Below the pieces are notes generated by a model. That model did no database searches, had not been told where the DNA came from, and was given only the letters and a program-made list of their open reading frames with translations. A program made the position numbers and the translations under genes. 64,000 nucleotides of DNA from Amycolatopsis sp. EV170708-02-1 (lineage in GTDB: Bacteria > Actinomycetota > Actinomycetes > Mycobacteriales > Pseudonocardiaceae). The stretch covers positions 7,440,001 through 7,504,000 of the forward strand of contig NZ_CP092497.1 in NCBI RefSeq assembly GCF_022479115.1. Direction: 5' to 3'. Below, piece by piece: positions 51,901 to 64,000 of this stretch; position 1 is the first letter of the stretch, and every line of letters starts with the position of its first letter.

Positions 51901-54516
51901 GCCCAGCTCCACGCGATAGCCGCGGATCTTCACCTGCTCGTCGGTGCGGCCGAGGAACACCACCTCACCGTCGCGGGTCCAGCGGGCCAGGTCGCCGGTG
52001 CGGTACATCCGTTCACCGGGCAGGAACGGGCACGCCACGAACCGCTCGGCCGTCAGGCCCGGTTTGGCGAGGTACCCGCGAGCCAGGCCAGTGCCCGCGA
52101 TGTACAGCTCGCCCGCGACTCCCGGGGCGACCGGACGCAGGAAGGCGTCGAGGACGTAGATCCGGCGGTTCGCCATGGGATGGCCGATCGGCAGCTCCCC
52201 GTCCACCACGTCACCGGGTTCGATGGGCAGCCACGTGGCGCACAGGGTGGTCTCGGTCGGCCCGTAGGTGTTCCGCACCCGCAGGCCGGGCTGGGCCCGC
52301 CGCAGGTTCTCCACCGACTGCGCGGGGACGACGTCGCCGCCGGTGCCGATCTCGACCAGTCCCTCGAAGCATTCCGGGGACGTTTCCGCGAGGGCGCGGA
52401 AAGTGCCTGCCGTGAGGTGGACGTAGTTCGCTCCGCGCTCGACGGCCTGCCGTACTCCGGCCGCGTCGAGGACACCCGGTTCGGTGAGCAGCACCCGGCC
52501 GCCCGTCGAAAGCGGAACCCACATCGCGTAGAGCGACGGGTCGAAGACGTGTGTCGCGTGCATCAGCACGCCGTCGCCGGGCCCGATCCGCCAGCCCGCG
52601 TCACCCGCCAGGCCCGCGACCGCCCCGTGCGGGATGCCCACGCCCTTCGGCGTCCCGGTGGAGCCCGACGTGTACATCACGTAGGCCAGGTCGTCCGCGC
52701 TCGGCCGGAAATCCGTTGGCTCGGAAGGGAAAGCACTGACGGCTTCCCGCGTCTCGGGCGCGTCGAGGACGATCGCGCCCGACGGTACGACACCCCTGGT
52801 GGCTTCCGTGCACAACACGGTCGAAAGCTCCGAATCGGCGAGGATGAACGCGATCCGCTCCGCCGGGTAGTCGACGTCCACCGGGACGTAGGCGGCGCCC
52901 GCCTTCCAGATCGCCAGGAACGCGATCAGCAGCTCCGGCGACCGCTCCATCGCCACCCCGACCCGGTCTCCCCGGCCGACCCCGCGATCGACGAGGTGAC
53001 CGGCCAGCCGGTTCGACGCCTGGTCGAGCGCGGCGTAGGTCAGATCCGTACCCGCCGCGTCGGTGATCGCCACCGCGTCCGGGGCCACGACCACCCGCCG
53101 CCCGAACAGTTCGAGCACGGACTCCCCCGGCACCGGTCCCCCGGTCGCGTTGAACTCGTCGACCACCAGTGCGTGTTCGGCCTCGCTCAGCAGGGTCAGC
53201 CCGCCGACGAGGACCTCCGGCTCGGCGACGAGCCGCTCCAGCACCCTGGCCAGCGCCCCGGCGACAGACTCCGCGGCCCGCTCGTCGAACAGGCCATGGT
53301 CGTAGTCGAGGATGAGCGGCATCCGCTCACCGGGTCCGGTGATCAGGGTGAACGGGTAATGCGACGAGTTGCGTCCTCGTTTCACCGGGCGCAGGACCAG
53401 ACCGGTGTCCTCCTCCTCGCCGAGCCCGGCCCGCGGGAAGTTCTCGTAGATGACGAGCGTGTCGAAGACCGCCCCGGGTCCCGCGAGGGCGAGTACGTCC
53501 TGCAGGCCGAGATGCTGGTGGGCCATCAGCGCCGACTGGCGGCTCTGCAGTTCGGTGAACAGGTCGACGGCCCGTCGCGCGCCGTCGAGCCGGACCCGCA
53601 CCGGCAGGGTGTTGAGCAGCTGGCCGACCATCGCCTCGACGCCGGCCAGATCGGCGGGCCGTCCCGACGCGGTCGCGCCGAACACCACGTCGGTACGCCC
53701 GGAAAGCTGCGACAGCACGACCGCCCAGGCGCCCTGTACGACGGTGTTCAGGGTGAGACCGTTGCTCCGCGCCAGCTTGGCGAGGCCGTCCGTCACCGCC
53801 GCGGACAGTTCGACCACCGCCGTGCGGATGTCCGGCACCCTGGCCGGATCGGCGGGGGCGACCGTGGTCGGGACGTCCAGTCCGGCGAGTTCGTCGCGCC
53901 AGGCGGTGCGGGCCGCTTCCTTGTCCTGCCGTCCCAGCCAGGCGAGATAGTCGCGGTAGGACACGGTGGGCGGCAGCCCGGACGCGTCCCCGCCCGCGGC
54001 GTAGATCTCGGCGAGTTCGTGATGGATGATCGGCATCGACCAGCCGTCGGTCAGGACGTGGTGCAGGGTGTGCACCAGCCGGTGGCGCTCCGGGCCGAGC
54101 CGCACCAGGTGGAGCTTCATCAGCGGGGCGACCTCGATACTCAGCCGCTCGGCCACCTCTTCCGCGGCCAGCCGGTCCACCTCGCCGTCGGCGACGTCTT
54201 CCGGCAGCCCGGACAGATCCGTTTCGCGCCAAGGGATTTCGGCGTCCCGCGCGATGACCTGCACCATCTGCGCGCCGCTGACGAACCGGAAGCAGGCGCG
54301 CAGCGCGGCGTGCCGGTCCACGAGTGCCTGCCAGGACGCCCGGAGCAGCCCCGCGTCCAGCGGACCGTCGATGCCGTAGACGGTCTGCACCGTGTAGGTG
54401 TCGGGCCCGTCCTTGTCGAGTGCGGTGTGGTAGAGCATCCCTTCTTGCAGCGGCGAGAGAGGCCAGACGTCCTCGACGCTGGAGCGGGGCTTCGCGCGAG
54501 TGTCGTCAACGGTCAC
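48922..54516 (-). CDS. bpsC: BpsC, NRPS module 7: C-A-T-X-TE
   Basis: A 1864-residue protein from a GTG with AAGGAG. C domain about 15-450 (HHVLTDGWS); A domain about 470-950 ([11 protein letters not shown]; specificity residues read D-P-Y-H-G-G-T-L-C, the pattern for Dpg); carrier about 985-1050 ([10 protein letters not shown]); X domain about 1050-1485, condensation-like with HRILADG in place of HHxxxDG; a short adenylation-like remnant about 1532-1599; thioesterase from 1620 with GWSLGG. It adds Dpg-7, recruits the P450s through X, and releases the heptapeptide. Confidence 0.95.
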   Translation of the reverse strand: MTVDDTRAKPRSSVEDVWPLSPLQEGMLYHTALDKDGPDTYTVQTVYGIDGPLDAGLLRASWQALVDRHAALRACFRFVSGAQMVQVIARDAEIPWRETDLSGLPEDVADGEVDRLAAEEVAERLSIEVAPLMKLHLVRLGPERHRLVHTLHHVLTDGWSMPIIHHELAEIYAAGGDASGLPPTVSYRDYLAWLGRQDKEAARTAWRDELAGLDVPTTVAPADPARVPDIRTAVVELSAAVTDGLAKLARSNGLTLNTVVQGAWAVVLSQLSGRTDVVFGATASGRPADLAGVEAMVGQLLNTLPVRVRLDGARRAVDLFTELQSRQSALMAHQHLGLQDVLALAGPGAVFDTLVIYENFPRAGLGEEEDTGLVLRPVKRGRNSSHYPFTLITGPGERMPLILDYDHGLFDERAAESVAGALARVLERLVAEPEVLVGGLTLLSEAEHALVVDEFNATGGPVPGESVLELFGRRVVVAPDAVAITDAAGTDLTYAALDQASNRLAGHLVDRGVGRGDRVGVAMERSPELLIAFLAIWKAGAAYVPVDVDYPAERIAFILADSELSTVLCTEATRGVVPSGAIVLDAPETREAVSAFPSEPTDFRPSADDLAYVMYTSGSTGTPKGVGIPHGAVAGLAGDAGWRIGPGDGVLMHATHVFDPSLYAMWVPLSTGGRVLLTEPGVLDAAGVRQAVERGANYVHLTAGTFRALAETSPECFEGLVEIGTGGDVVPAQSVENLRRAQPGLRVRNTYGPTETTLCATWLPIEPGDVVDGELPIGHPMANRRIYVLDAFLRPVAPGVAGELYIAGTGLARGYLAKPGLTAERFVACPFLPGERMYRTGDLARWTRDGEVVFLGRTDEQVKIRGYRVELGEVEAVLAAQPGVVEAVVVAREDQPGEKRLVGYFVSDGGDAVAEEIRRRMALALPAYMVPMAVIALPGLPVTANGKVDRRVLPAPDLAGRTSEKAPESEAEKVLCALFSEILGVDGVGVDDAFHDLGGSSALAMRLIARIREELGADLPIRQLFSSPTPAGVARALAAKARPALEAAKRPDRVPLTAPQLRAWLLARPGEETAGLHIAVALRLRGRLDVPALAAALGDVAARHEILRTTFPGDAQSVHQHIQDTLEVELTPVPATEETLPGLLAERGEQVFDLTREVPWRCDLFELSEKEHVLHLRVHRILADGDSIDVFFRDLAAAYGARRENRVPERAPLALQFADYAIWEQRLLADEDEPGSLTHEQVVFWRDNLAGIDGETVLPFDRPRPAVPSRRTGSVEVRLDAGTHARLTAAVERLGAETPESVQAALAMLLTGFGAGEDLVIGTPRPRDEDLIDLEPMIGPFEQPCALRTDLSGDPAFLEVVSRVQEAIQAAAQHPDLPFARIVELLDLPASLSRHPVFQVGLRVAEEDLGAWDAAELPALRTGVEPGGTEAMELDLAFELTERFDDDDNPGGIEGTLRYAADLFDETTAESVARRLVRVLEQVAENPERRISELDLFLDDFERGRPVIAPARWSGEVPPVVAELAGETPLGALLLDERLNPVAPGVVGDLYVMGQVVDAGTELPTVPCPFGQPGHRMLPTGLLARKTPAKTLVVVGERRRSNAAVKTGDFEILLPLRVAGSRPPLFCVHASGGLSWNYEPLLRHLPSDQPVYGVQARGLARTEPLPGSVDEMAADYLRQIRAVQPSGPYHLLGWSLGGRIAQAIATLLEAAGEEVGLLALLDAYPVYMGRNAAGTPSQQAARDEEALEKRNQQDLDLAGQLVKGAGARARLEAVMRNLWEVGPRHTTSPSASDILLFIATVDRPGHLPVPVAKSSWKEFTSGAIEPHEIPSNHYDMVQPAALAQIGPIVAEKLRSRPERERTQR

Positions 54517-54677
54517 GATCTGCTCCTTATAGCGGTTGATTCGCGGAGTAAGGCAAAGGTGGCGTGCTGCGAAAGCCGGTTCACGACGTCGGAGGTCGGG
54601 GAACGGGCGTGTGTCGCGAACGCCGACCGGGCCACGAGCGGACCGCTCACCTCACCGGACACGTTTTGCCTTACCTC
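54517..54677. other. Gap between bpsB and bpsC with a long-range inverted repeat
   Basis: 161 nt. GTAAGGCAAA (54548-54557) and TTTGCCTTAC (54665-54674) are perfect 10-bp inverted copies 107 nt apart, framing the gap. No promoter pair is clear. Confidence 0.35.
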
Positions 54678-57600
54678 TCAATGCTCGCGGGCCAATCCGG
54701 CCTCGAGTTGGTCCAACTGGTCGGGGGAAAGGTCGACGAGCATGCCCGCGTCGGGTTCCGGCGCGGCGGTGCTCCCGCCTTCGGCCGGAAGTTCCGTCAC
54801 GAGCTCCGCCAGCCGTTCCGGTGTCTTTTCCTCGAAGACCTGCCAGGGCGTCAGTTCCAGCCCCTTCCGGCGCGCGCGGGCCGACAGCTGCATCGAGGTG
54901 ATCGAGTCGCCGCCGAGTTCGAAGAAGCTGTCGTCGGCGCCGACGCGTTCGAGGCCGAGTACCTCCGCGAACAGTTCGCACAGCCGCTTTTCCGTGTCCG
55001 TGCGCGGATCCCGCCCGGAGGTCATCCCGGCGAAGTCGGGCGCCTGCAGCGCCCGGTGGTCGAGCTTCCCGTTGGGCGTGAGCGGCATCTTGTCCAGTGC
55101 CACGAACGCCGACGGCAGCATGTATTCCGGCAGCCGTTCGGCGGCCAGCTCGCGCAGCGCGGACAGCAGCGGATCGGCGGGGGTGTCCGCCGACGGCACG
55201 ATGTAGGCCACCAGCTGCTTGTCGCCCGGCCCGTCCCGGTGGACGGCGATCGCCACCTGGGAGACGCCCGGATGCTCCGACAGCACGCTCTCGATCTCGG
55301 CGGGCTCGACCCGGTATCCGCGCACCTTGACCTGCGCGTCGGCGCGGCCGACGAACATCAGCTGGCCGTCGGCCGTCCAGCGGAACCGGTCACCGGTGCG
55401 GTACATCCGCTCGCCGGGGGCGAACGGGCTGGCGACGAACCGTTCCGCCGTCAGCCCCGGGCGACCGAGGTAGCCGCGGGCGAGGCCGACCCCCGTGATG
55501 TAGAGCTCGCCCGCCACGCCCGGCGCCGCCGGCTGCAGGAAGGAGTCGAGGACGTAATGCCCCACGTTCCGGATCGGGCCGCCGAGCGGGACCACGTCGT
55601 ATCCCGGTGACAACGGGAGACTCATCGTCGAACAGATCGTCGTCTCGGTCGGCCCGTACGCGTTGATCATCCGGCGGCCGGGTGACCAGCGGTCCGCCAG
55701 CGCGGGCGTGCACACCTCGCCGCCGGTCAGCACGCTGCGCAGGCTGTCCGGCAGATCCTCCTCCGCGGCCAGCACGCTCGGCGACACGGTGAGGTGGGTG
55801 ATTCCCCAGCGCCGCAACGCGTCGCCGAGGGTCACCCGGGGCGGCATGCTCTCCGCGTCGGGCAGCACCAGCGTGCCACCGGCCAGCAAAGCCATGTACA
55901 GCTCGGAAACGATGGCGTCGAAACCGATGGCGGACAGCTGCAGGACCCGCGAGGAGGCCGTGACGTCGAGGCGCTCGATATGCGCGGCGGCGAGGTTGCC
56001 GAGTCCGGCGTGGGTGACCATGACGCCCTTCGGCACCCCGGTCGACCCCGACGTGTAGATGACGTACGCCGCGTCGGTCGGCGCCACGTGCGGCAGCACC
56101 ACACCGGGATCGGAAGCGGGCAGCTCGTCCAGCACCAGCACCGAACCCGCGAATCCCCCGGGTACGACCGAGCGGGTGGCGTCGGTGCACACCAGCACTT
56201 CCGGTGCCGAGCTCGCCAGCATCAGCTCGATCCGCTCGCGCGGGTAGTCGGGGTCCACCGGCACGAACGACCCGCCGGCGAACGACACCGCCATCAGCGT
56301 CACCGCCAGCTCGGCCGAGCGGCCGACCACCACGCCCACCCTGGTCTCCCGCCGCACGCCCAGCCCCACGAGCAGCCGTGCCAGCGATTCCACCTCGTCG
56401 AGCAGCTCACCGAAGGTCAGGCTGCGCCGGGCGTCCTCGACCGCGACCGCGTCCCGCGACCGCGCCACCTGCCTGCGGAACAGGCCGGGCAGTGCCTCGG
56501 CCTCGAACGGGACGGAGGTCCGGTTCCACTCGTCCACCACCAGACGGCGCTGCTCCGGGGCGATCAGGGCGACCCGCCCCACGGGCAGCCGCGGTTCGGC
56601 CACGACCTGTTCCACTGCCTGGAGGATCGACGCGACGACCTCTTCGGCCTGTGCCCGGTCGTACGCGTCCGGACGGTAGATGCATTCACCGCGAATGCCA
56701 CCGGCCGCGGACACCCGCATGGACAACGGGTAGTGCCCGGTGTCGTTCGGGATCGCCGCGGGACGCATGACGAGCGCGTCGGGGTCGTCGGACGGGCTCA
56801 GCGGGGACGGCGGGTTCTCGAAGACGACGATCGTGTCGAACGCCGCGCCCTGCCCGACCAGCTGGTTGATCTCGGCCAGCCCGATGTGCTGGTGCGCCAT
56901 CATCCCGACCTGACGTTCCTGCAGGTCCGCCAGCATGTCGACGAACGGCTCCGCGCCGGTCAGGCGGGCCCGCACCGGCAGCATGTTCATGAACAGGCCG
57001 ACGGCGGACTCGACACCGGGGATCTCGGGCGGGCGCCCGGCCACCGTGGCACCGAAGACCACGTCGTCGCGGCCGGTCAGCCGGGCGAGGAGCAGCGACC
57101 AGACCCCTTGGAAGAGGGTGTTCACCGTGACGCCGTGCCCTCGGGTGAACTCGATCAGCCGCCTGCTCGCGTCCTCGTCGAGTTCGAACGTGACGCGGTC
57201 GGGTTCGATGGGCGCGATGATCGAATCCGGCGGCACCACGTGGGTCGCCTCGTCGAGTCCGGCGAGTTCGGCCTTCCACGCCGCCCTGGCGGCCTCCTTG
57301 TCCTGGCGGGCGAGCCAGACCAGGTAGTCACGGTAGGACGTCGGGACGGGCAGAGCCCGGCCGTCGCCGCCGGCCTCGTAGGCCGCCACCACGTCGATGA
57401 TGAGGAGCGGAAGCGACCAGCCGTCGGCGGCGATGTGGTGCGACGCCAGCGCCAGCCGGTGCCGTCCTTCCCCGAGGCGCACCAGGTGCAGCCGCAGCGG
57501 CGGCGCCTGGGTCAGGTCGAACCGTTCGGCGTGCAGTGCCGCGGCGAGGCGGTCGAACTCCGCGAGCGCCTCGTCTTCGGGCAGCCGGGAAAGATCGGTC

Positions 57601-60600
57601 TCCAGCCACGGCACCGCCACCTCGCGGGCGACGGCCTGCACGGATTCACCGGACTCCAGCTGGTGGAAACTCGCCCGCAGGGCGGGATGCCGGTCGAGCA
57701 GGGCCTGCCACGAAGCCCGGAAGCGGGGGACGTCGAGCGGACCGTCGAGGGCCAGGGTCCTCAGGCTCGCGTAGACGTCCGGGCCGCGCTCGTCGGCGGC
57801 ATGGAACAGCAAACCCTCCTGCAGCGGCGAAAGCGGCCAGATGTCCTGCAAGCCCGCGACGGCGCCCTCGACCTCTTCCACTTCCCGCTGGGTCAGCGCG
57901 GTGAGCGGGAAGTCCGACGGCGTGTACCCGCCGGAGCGGTCGTCGCCGACGTGGACGGCGAGGCCGGTCAGCATGTCCAGCCACACCTTCGCGAGCGACT
58001 CCGCGCCGGTCTCGTCGAGCAGCCGCCCGGCCCAGGTGACGGTCAGGCTGAATTCGGGTCCGTCGGCGGAGTCCAGCACGACCGCGTCGATCTCCACGAC
58101 GTGGCGCAGCGGCGCGTCCTGTTCCGCCGTGCCGCCGATGGTCCCCGCGATCTCCCACGGCCGGACCACGCCGTCGCCCTTGGCGGAGAAGCGGCCGAGG
58201 TAGTTGAACCCGATCTCCGGCTCCGGCAGCCCGGCCAGTACCCGGCCCGTGTCGGCGTCGAGATACCGCAGCATGCCGTAGCCGAGCCCGCCGTCGGGCA
58301 GGCCGCGCACGTTCTCCTTGACCTGCTTCAGCAGCGTGCCCGCCGACAGGCCACCGGCGAGCGCGTCGGCGGTGTCCACACCGGACACGTCGAGCCGGAG
58401 CGGATGCACGTCGGTGAACCAGCCGACCGTCCGCGACAGGTCGAGGTCGTCCAGTGGCTGGCGGCCGTGCCCTTCGACGTCCACCACGACGGCGGTACCG
58501 CCGCGCCAGTGGGCCACCGCGCCGGCCAAGGTGGCCAGCAGCACGTCGTGGACACCGCAGTGGAAGGCCGAGGTGACCTTCTCCACGAGCACGCTCGCGT
58601 GGTCCCGTGACAGGGTCCAAGACCTGCGCCCCGCGGTCGACACGGTGTCCCGCGCCCGGTCGAGTTCACCGACCCGCGCCCGCGCTCCGCCGAGGATCTC
58701 CGTCCACGTCCCGAGTTCGGCGGTGCGGCTCGCCGCCTGTTCGGTCAGCGTCCGCGCCCAGCGCCGGAACGAGACGTTCGGCGGGTCGAGCGACGGTTCG
58801 CCGCCCGCGGCCACGGCTTCACAGGCCTGCCGCAGATCCGGCAGGAGGACACGCCACGACACCACGTCGACCGCGATGTGGTGGGCCACCACGACGAGCC
58901 GTCCCAGCCGTCCGCGTCCCGCGTCCACCCACACCACCCGGATCATCACGCCACCGGCGGGATCCAGCCGTCCGGCCGCCTCGTGGGCGGCGCGGTCCGC
59001 GATCTCGTCGAGGTCGCCGTCGCCCGCCTCGATCCGCTCGATCAGGCTCGCCGCGTCGACCGTTCCCCGTTCGGCCACGACCAGCCGCGGCTCTTCCCCG
59101 GCGGTCTCCACGACCCGGCCGCGCACCAGGTCGTGGGCGTCGATCACGGCACCCAGCCCGGTGCCCAGTACCTCGGCGGACAGGTCTCCGGGCGCGCCGA
59201 CGGTGACCCACTGCGCGAGGGCTCCCCTGGTCATCGCGTGGTGATCGCGTTCGATCAGCGCCCGCATCACCGGCGTCCAGGCGACCTCGCCGACACCGTC
59301 GTCGGCACCGGCCGGTGCCTGCCCGCCGCGTTCGGCGACCGCCGCGATGGCCGCGGGGGTCTTCTGCTCGAAGACCTGCTTCGCACCGAAGACCAGATCC
59401 TCACGGCGCGCACGGGCGGCGAGCCGCATGGAGAGGATCGAATCCCCGCCCAGCTCGAAGAAACCGTCGTCGGCGCCGACCCGGTCCAGTCCGAGGACCT
59501 CGGCGAACAGGCCGCACAGCACGCGTTCGGTCTCGGTGCGCGGTTCGCGACCGGCGGGCTTCCCGGTGAAGCCGGGAGCGGGCAGGGCCGCACGGTCGAT
59601 CTTTCCGTTGAGCGTCAACGGGAAGGAGTCCAGTACCAGCACCGCGGCCGGCACCATGAACTCCGGCAGCCGGTCCGCGAGCCGCCCGCGGACCGCGGCG
59701 CTTTCCAGGCCCTGCCCCGATTCCGCGGTCACGTAGGCGATCAGCCGCTTCTCGCCGGAACGTTCTTCCCGCGCCACCACGACCGCCTGCGCGACACCGG
59801 GGACCTCCGTCAGCGCGGCCTCGATCTCCCCCGGCTCGACGCGGTAGCCACGGATCTTCACCTGGGCGTCGGCGCGCCCGGCGAACAGCAGCTCGCCGTC
59901 GTCCGTCCAGCGCGCCAGGTCGCCGGTGCGGTACATCCGTTCACCGGAAGAGAACGGGTCGGCGACGAACCGTTGCGCCGTCGGACCGGAAGCACCCGCG
60001 TATCCGTGCGCCAGACCGGCGCCGGCGAGGTACAGCTCGCCGGTCACGCCCGGCGCCACCGGTTGGAGGAACGCGTCGAGGACGTAGGCCCGCCTGCCGT
60101 CCAGCGGCCCGCCGATCGGCAGGACGTCCCCCGTCGCGGCCCCCGGCTCGAGCACGAGCCACGTGGCGCACAAGGTGATCTCGGTGGGGCCGTACAGCTG
60201 ACGGAACCGCACGTCCGGGCACGCCCGCCGCATCCGCGCGACGGAGGCCAGCGGCACCGCGTCACCGCCGGTCAGGATCTCCCGCAGGCCGGTGAAGGCC
60301 TCAGGCGACTCCTCGGCCACGACACGGAAGGTCCCGGCCGTCAGGTGGACGGTGGTCACGCCGCTCTCGATCGCTTCCCGCAAACGCTGCGCGTCGACCG
60401 CACCCGGCTCCGCGACCACCACCGTGGCGCCGCTGACCAGCGGCACCCAGATCTCGACCAGCGAGGCGTCGAACGCGTGCGACGCGTGCAGCAGCACCCG
60501 ATCACCGGGGCCCTGGGACCAGCCGGGATCGCAGGCCAGTGCCGCCACGCTTCCGTGCGGCACCGCGACCCCCTTGGGCACCCCGGTCGAGCCCGACGTG

Positions 60601-63600
60601 TACATCAGGTAGGCCACGTCGTGCGCTCCGACCGTGAGCGACGGCGCCTCGTGCCGCGCCTCGGCGGCTTCCGGCGCGTCCATGACCAGCGGCTCGACCC
60701 GGTCCGGCACCGAGTTCCGGGTCTCGCCGACACAGATCGCCGTCGACGCTCCGGCGTCGGACAGCATCCGTTCGATCCGGTCCGCCGGATAGTCCGTGTT
60801 CACCGGTACCTGCGCCGCTCCCGCCTTCCAGACCGCGAGGAGGGCGACGAGCAGGTCCGCGCCGCGGTCCAGGACGACGCCGACGCGGTCACCGCGCCGT
60901 ACACCGGTCGCGGCCAGCCGGCCGGCCAGGCGGTCCGATTCGCGGTCCAGTTCGGCGTAGGACAGGGTGCGTCCCCCGTCGACGACCGCGGTCGCGTCCG
61001 GCGACGCGTCCACCCTGCTCCGGAACGCTTCGACCACGGACGACCCGCCGTGCGCTTCCCCGGTGGAGTTCCAGCGCTCCACCACCGTCGCGCGGGTCGC
61101 TTCGCTCGTCACGGCCAGACGCCCGACGGGAAGCGACGCCTCCACCGGTATCCGCTCGACGATCCGCGCGACCTGCCGCGCGACCTCGGCGGCGGTCTCC
61201 CGGCCGATCCGGTCCGGCCGGTAGGACACGTTGACCCGCAAGCGATCCCCGAATCCGGCGTTCATGGTCAGCGGGTAGCTGGTGCCGGTCCGGGTGGTGA
61301 CCGCGCTGATCTCGATCCCGCCGTCGTCGCCGAGCCCCTTGGCGGTATGCGGGTAGTTCTCGATCATCACGATGGTGTCGAAGACCGCGCCCGCCCCCGC
61401 CGCCTTCTGGATCTCCGGCAGTCCCGGGTACTGGTGCTCGGACAGCGTGAGCTGGCGCGCCTGAAGGTCTTGGAGCGTCTCCAGGACCGACCGGCCGCCG
61501 TCGAACCGCACCCGGGCCGGGACGGTGTTGATGAACATCCCGACCACGCGCTCGACATCCGCCACTTCCGCCGGGCGCCCGGACACCACGTTCCCGAACA
61601 CCACGTCGGTCCGGCCTGCCAGCCGCGCCAGCACCAAGGCCCACGCGGCCTGCAGGATCGTGCTCACCGTCAAACCGTGGCCGCGAGCGAAATCGGCGAC
61701 TGCCCGCGTCGCCTCCTCGGACAGCGATTCGGCGTGGTTGTCCGGCAGCACCATCGTCTTGCCCGCGTCGGCGTCCACCACGGTCGGTTCGTCCGCCCCG
61801 GCGAGCTCGGACCGCCAGACCGCCCGCGTCGCCTCTTCGTCCTGCCGCCGCAGCCAGGCCAGGTAGTCCTGATAGGACGGTGCCGGGGGAAGATCCTGTC
61901 CGCCCGCGTAGGCGGCCGAAACCTCGCCCAGGACGAGCGGTGTCGACCAGCCGTCCAGGATCACGTGATGCGAGGTCACCACGAGGCGATGCCGGTCGGC
62001 GCCGAGCCGGATCAGCAGGAGCCGCAGCAGCGGCGCCCGGGTCACGTCGAAGCGTTCCGCCTGGTCCTCCGCGAGCAGGCGCTCGACCTCGGCGGCCGCG
62101 TCCGCCTCACCGAGAGAGGACAGATCGGCTTCACGCCAAGGGATCTCCGCCTCGCCGACGATGATCTGCACGGTTTCGCCGGAGCCCAGCTGCCGGAAGC
62201 CCGCCCGCAGCGACTCGTGCCGGGAGAGCACCCGGTTCCAGGCGGCGCGCAGGCATGCCCCGTCGAGTGGCCCGTCGAGATCGAGGATCCGCTGGCTCTG
62301 ATAGACGTCGACGCCGTCCTCGTCGAAGGCGCGTTCGAAGAGCATGCCTTCCTGGAGCGGCGACACCGGCCAGACGTCGGTGAGTCCCGGCGCCGCGGCC
62401 TCCAGTTCCGTGACGTCGCGGCGCGTGAGGGCGACGAGGGCGAAGTCGGACGGTGTGTGCCCACCGGCGCCGGGGGCGTCGGCATGCGCCGCGAGACCGG
62501 TCAGCATCCCGCTCCAGGCCCGGCCGACGCGTTCCACCGTGGCGGGGTCGAGATCCCGGCCTTCCACGACGAGCCTCAGCCGCGGGCCGTCCGGCGTGTC
62601 CTGGACGTCCGCGCCCGCCTCCAGCACGTGGCCGCTTTCCGGACCACCGCCGAGCGAAACGTCGGTCAGCCGCCACGCGCCGTCCTCCTCGGCGGCATGC
62701 CCGGACCGGCCGAGATAGTTGAAGCCGATCTGCGCGGACGGCAGCGCGGCCAGCGCGCCCCGGGTGCCGGGGTTGAGATGACGCAACAGTCCATAGCCGA
62801 GCCCGTCGCCGGGAACGGCGCCCGCTTGTTCCTTGACCGTCTTCAGCAGCTCGCCCGCCGCCGCTTCCCCGGCCGCCGCGGCGGGGAGGTCGACGCCGGA
62901 AACGTCGAGCCGGACCGGGTGGACGCTGGTGAACCAGCCGACGGTGCGCACCAGGTCCTCACCGTCGGCGGCGTCGCGGCCGTGCCCTTCGAGGTCCACC
63001 AGCACCCCGGCGCCGTCGGAGACCGCGCCGTCGGAGACCGCGCCGGCGAGCCCGGCCAGCAGGACCTCCCGCACACCACAGTGGAAAGCCCCGGCAGCCG
63101 GGCGATCAGGGCGCGCGCCACGGATCCGGACAGGGTCGCCGACCACGAGTGCGACCGCCCGGCGCGCGGTTCCAGCACCGGTTCCGCGCCCTCCAGCACG
63201 GCGACCCAGCGGTCGAGTTCGGCCACCGTCTCCTCGCTGGAGGCCTGCTCGATCAGCCGTCCCGCCCACTGCCGGTACGAAGTCGTCGCCGGTTCGAGCG
63301 CGGGGATCCACCGGCCACGACCTGGTCGTAGGCCGCCCGCAGATCCGGCAGCAGGATCCCCACGAGACCGCGTCGACCGCCAGGTGATGCGCCACGAAGG
63401 CGAGCCGTCCCGGCTCGGTGTTCCCGGCGTCGACCCAGACGAGCTTCGCCACGGTTCCCGCCGACGGGTCCAGCGTGCCCGCCGCCGTCCTGGCCTCGCG
63501 TTCGGTGAGTTCGCCGATGTCCCCGGCGCCGGCCGCCACCCGCGTCACGAGGCCGGCCGCGTCGACCGCGCCCGGCGGGGCCACCATCAGCCGTCCGCCG

Positions 63601-64000
63601 GACTCGGCCCGGAGCCGCAGGAGATCGTGCGTGTCCAGCACGGCCTGCAGGGCCTTCGTCAGCGCGTCCGGGTCGAAGCCCGCCGGGGTGACGACGACGC
63701 GCGCCTGGGCGAAGCCGGGGCGCAAGGCGTCGTCCCCGAGGGCACGCATCACCGGCGTCCACGGGATCTCCCCGACACCGTTGTCCACAGTGGACGCAGG
63801 GCCGGGACGTCGTTCGCCAGTACCGCCAGCCTGCCGGGGGTCTGGTGCTCGAACACCAGCCGCGGCGTCAGGGAGATGCCCTCGCGCCGCGCCCTGGCGG
63901 CCACCTGCATCGACGAGATCGAGTCGCCACCCAAGTCGAAGAAACTGTCCTCCACGCCGACCCGCTCCAGGCCGAGGACGTCGGCGAACACTCCACAAAG
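54678..64000 (-). CDS. bpsB: BpsB (partial), NRPS modules 4-6, with four apparent frameshifts
   Basis: More than 3100 codons, cut by the right edge. Order on the protein: T4 (DLGGDSISS, about 63910), E4 (63770-62480), C5 (HHVILDGWS), A5 (61060-59560; specificity read D-A-V-H-L-G-L-L-C, Hpg), T5, E5 ([10 protein letters not shown], 59290-57900), C6 (HHIAADGWS), A6 (56500-55050; D-A-S-T-L-G-A-I-C, Tyr/Bht), T6 (54900) and a short docking tail. The E domains give D-residues at 4 and 5. Within E4 the frame changes near 63800, 63360, 63309 and 63090, each consistent with one missing base; from 63088 to the stop it is continuous. Confidence 0.92.
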   Translation of the reverse strand, partial: LWSVRRRPRPGAGRRGGQFLRLGWRLDLVDAGGRQGAARGHLPDAAAGVRAPDPRQAGGTGERRPGPASTVDNGVGEIPWTPVMRALGDDALRPGFAQARVVVTPAGFDPDALTKALQAVLDTHDLLRLRAESGGRLMVAPPGAVDAAGLVTRVAAGAGDIGELTEREARTAAGTLDPSAGTVAKLVWVDAGNTEPGRLAFVAHHLAVDAVSWGSCCRICGRPTTRSWPVDPRARTGDDFVPAVGGTADRAGLQRGDGGRTRPLGRRAGGRGTGAGTARRAVALVVGDPVRIRGARPDRPAAGAFHCGVREVLLAGLAGAVSDGAVSDGAGVLVDLEGHGRDAADGEDLVRTVGWFTSVHPVRLDVSGVDLPAAAAGEAAAGELLKTVKEQAGAVPGDGLGYGLLRHLNPGTRGALAALPSAQIGFNYLGRSGHAAEEDGAWRLTDVSLGGGPESGHVLEAGADVQDTPDGPRLRLVVEGRDLDPATVERVGRAWSGMLTGLAAHADAPGAGGHTPSDFALVALTRRDVTELEAAAPGLTDVWPVSPLQEGMLFERAFDEDGVDVYQSQRILDLDGPLDGACLRAAWNRVLSRHESLRAGFRQLGSGETVQIIVGEAEIPWREADLSSLGEADAAAEVERLLAEDQAERFDVTRAPLLRLLLIRLGADRHRLVVTSHHVILDGWSTPLVLGEVSAAYAGGQDLPPAPSYQDYLAWLRRQDEEATRAVWRSELAGADEPTVVDADAGKTMVLPDNHAESLSEEATRAVADFARGHGLTVSTILQAAWALVLARLAGRTDVVFGNVVSGRPAEVADVERVVGMFINTVPARVRFDGGRSVLETLQDLQARQLTLSEHQYPGLPEIQKAAGAGAVFDTIVMIENYPHTAKGLGDDGGIEISAVTTRTGTSYPLTMNAGFGDRLRVNVSYRPDRIGRETAAEVARQVARIVERIPVEASLPVGRLAVTSEATRATVVERWNSTGEAHGGSSVVEAFRSRVDASPDATAVVDGGRTLSYAELDRESDRLAGRLAATGVRRGDRVGVVLDRGADLLVALLAVWKAGAAQVPVNTDYPADRIERMLSDAGASTAICVGETRNSVPDRVEPLVMDAPEAAEARHEAPSLTVGAHDVAYLMYTSGSTGVPKGVAVPHGSVAALACDPGWSQGPGDRVLLHASHAFDASLVEIWVPLVSGATVVVAEPGAVDAQRLREAIESGVTTVHLTAGTFRVVAEESPEAFTGLREILTGGDAVPLASVARMRRACPDVRFRQLYGPTEITLCATWLVLEPGAATGDVLPIGGPLDGRRAYVLDAFLQPVAPGVTGELYLAGAGLAHGYAGASGPTAQRFVADPFSSGERMYRTGDLARWTDDGELLFAGRADAQVKIRGYRVEPGEIEAALTEVPGVAQAVVVAREERSGEKRLIAYVTAESGQGLESAAVRGRLADRLPEFMVPAAVLVLDSFPLTLNGKIDRAALPAPGFTGKPAGREPRTETERVLCGLFAEVLGLDRVGADDGFFELGGDSILSMRLAARARREDLVFGAKQVFEQKTPAAIAAVAERGGQAPAGADDGVGEVAWTPVMRALIERDHHAMTRGALAQWVTVGAPGDLSAEVLGTGLGAVIDAHDLVRGRVVETAGEEPRLVVAERGTVDAASLIERIEAGDGDLDEIADRAAHEAAGRLDPAGGVMIRVVWVDAGRGRLGRLVVVAHHIAVDVVSWRVLLPDLRQACEAVAAGGEPSLDPPNVSFRRWARTLTEQAASRTAELGTWTEILGGARARVGELDRARDTVSTAGRRSWTLSRDHASVLVEKVTSAFHCGVHDVLLATLAGAVAHWRGGTAVVVDVEGHGRQPLDDLDLSRTVGWFTDVHPLRLDVSGVDTADALAGGLSAGTLLKQVKENVRGLPDGGLGYGMLRYLDADTGRVLAGLPEPEIGFNYLGRFSAKGDGVVRPWEIAGTIGGTAEQDAPLRHVVEIDAVVLDSADGPEFSLTVTWAGRLLDETGAESLAKVWLDMLTGLAVHVGDDRSGGYTPSDFPLTALTQREVEEVEGAVAGLQDIWPLSPLQEGLLFHAADERGPDVYASLRTLALDGPLDVPRFRASWQALLDRHPALRASFHQLESGESVQAVAREVAVPWLETDLSRLPEDEALAEFDRLAAALHAERFDLTQAPPLRLHLVRLGEGRHRLALASHHIAADGWSLPLLIIDVVAAYEAGGDGRALPVPTSYRDYLVWLARQDKEAARAAWKAELAGLDEATHVVPPDSIIAPIEPDRVTFELDEDASRRLIEFTRGHGVTVNTLFQGVWSLLLARLTGRDDVVFGATVAGRPPEIPGVESAVGLFMNMLPVRARLTGAEPFVDMLADLQERQVGMMAHQHIGLAEINQLVGQGAAFDTIVVFENPPSPLSPSDDPDALVMRPAAIPNDTGHYPLSMRVSAAGGIRGECIYRPDAYDRAQAEEVVASILQAVEQVVAEPRLPVGRVALIAPEQRRLVVDEWNRTSVPFEAEALPGLFRRQVARSRDAVAVEDARRSLTFGELLDEVESLARLLVGLGVRRETRVGVVVGRSAELAVTLMAVSFAGGSFVPVDPDYPRERIELMLASSAPEVLVCTDATRSVVPGGFAGSVLVLDELPASDPGVVLPHVAPTDAAYVIYTSGSTGVPKGVMVTHAGLGNLAAAHIERLDVTASSRVLQLSAIGFDAIVSELYMALLAGGTLVLPDAESMPPRVTLGDALRRWGITHLTVSPSVLAAEEDLPDSLRSVLTGGEVCTPALADRWSPGRRMINAYGPTETTICSTMSLPLSPGYDVVPLGGPIRNVGHYVLDSFLQPAAPGVAGELYITGVGLARGYLGRPGLTAERFVASPFAPGERMYRTGDRFRWTADGQLMFVGRADAQVKVRGYRVEPAEIESVLSEHPGVSQVAIAVHRDGPGDKQLVAYIVPSADTPADPLLSALRELAAERLPEYMLPSAFVALDKMPLTPNGKLDHRALQAPDFAGMTSGRDPRTDTEKRLCELFAEVLGLERVGADDSFFELGGDSITSMQLSARARRKGLELTPWQVFEEKTPERLAELVTELPAEGGSTAAPEPDAGMLVDLSPDQLDQLEAGLAREH

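Noticed and set aside
49099..55206. Very long open frame of about 2000 codons on the plus strand opposite bpsC
   Set aside because: It is the antisense shadow of high-GC coding sequence. It has no recognisable domain and is rich in Arg/Gly/Pro, while the minus strand encodes complete NRPS domains.

Overview
The window is high-GC actinobacterial DNA. Gene content (glycopeptide NRPS, ESX-type secreted proteins, many secreted small proteins) and families of dispersed GC-rich palindromes fit an Amycolatopsis-like producer. No rRNA, tRNA, IS element or CRISPR array was seen.

Left part (1 to about 16.2 kb) is ordinary chromosomal flank. It holds a GT2 glycosyltransferase operon, an XRE regulator / HExxH peptidase / membrane protein operon divergent from small secreted proteins across a repeated operator-like sequence, an HNH-type protein, an M23-like protein, lipoproteins, a PE-PPE/cutinase-like hydrolase, a GT1 enzyme, an ESX-type pair (EspC-like protein and a Cys/His peptidase-like protein), an ADP-ribosylglycohydrolase, a LuxR-type regulator divergent from an aldo/keto reductase, and an HxlR regulator divergent from a secreted protein.

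From about 16.26 kb to the right edge lies most of a vancomycin-family glycopeptide cluster. It encodes: precursor supply (DAHP synthase; DpgA-D for 3,5-dihydroxyphenylglycine; HmaS, Hmo and HpgT for 4-hydroxyphenylglycine; Bhp, BpsD and OxyD for beta-hydroxytyrosine); a deoxyaminosugar set (EvaA, B, D, E, without the C-methyltransferase EvaC); a CPA2 antiporter; tailoring enzymes (PMT-like mannosyltransferase, PIG-L deacetylase, three Gtf enzymes, a sugar O-methyltransferase, one halogenase); cross-linking P450s OxyA, OxyB and OxyC; MbtH; and NRPS proteins BpsC (module 7, C-A-T-X-TE) and BpsB (T4-E4, C5-A5-T5-E5, C6-A6-T6). Specificity residues I read in the A domains suggest Hpg at module 5, Tyr/Bht at module 6 and Dpg at module 7. 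BpsA, the start of BpsB, the StrR-type regulator, prephenate dehydrogenase and transporter are not in the window and probably lie to the right.

The combination of no EvaC, a sugar O-methyltransferase, a mannosyltransferase and only three cross-linking P450s predicts a chlorinated, mannosylated, tricyclic glycopeptide with a 3-amino-2,3,6-trideoxyhexose (acosamine/ristosamine type), possibly O-methylated. That resembles actinoidin or avoparcin more than vancomycin, balhimycin or ristocetin.

Six clean single-base frameshifts (four in epimerase domain E4 of bpsB, one in dpgB, one in the third gtf) are visible. They look like missing bases, so they are either sequence errors or very recent inactivation.
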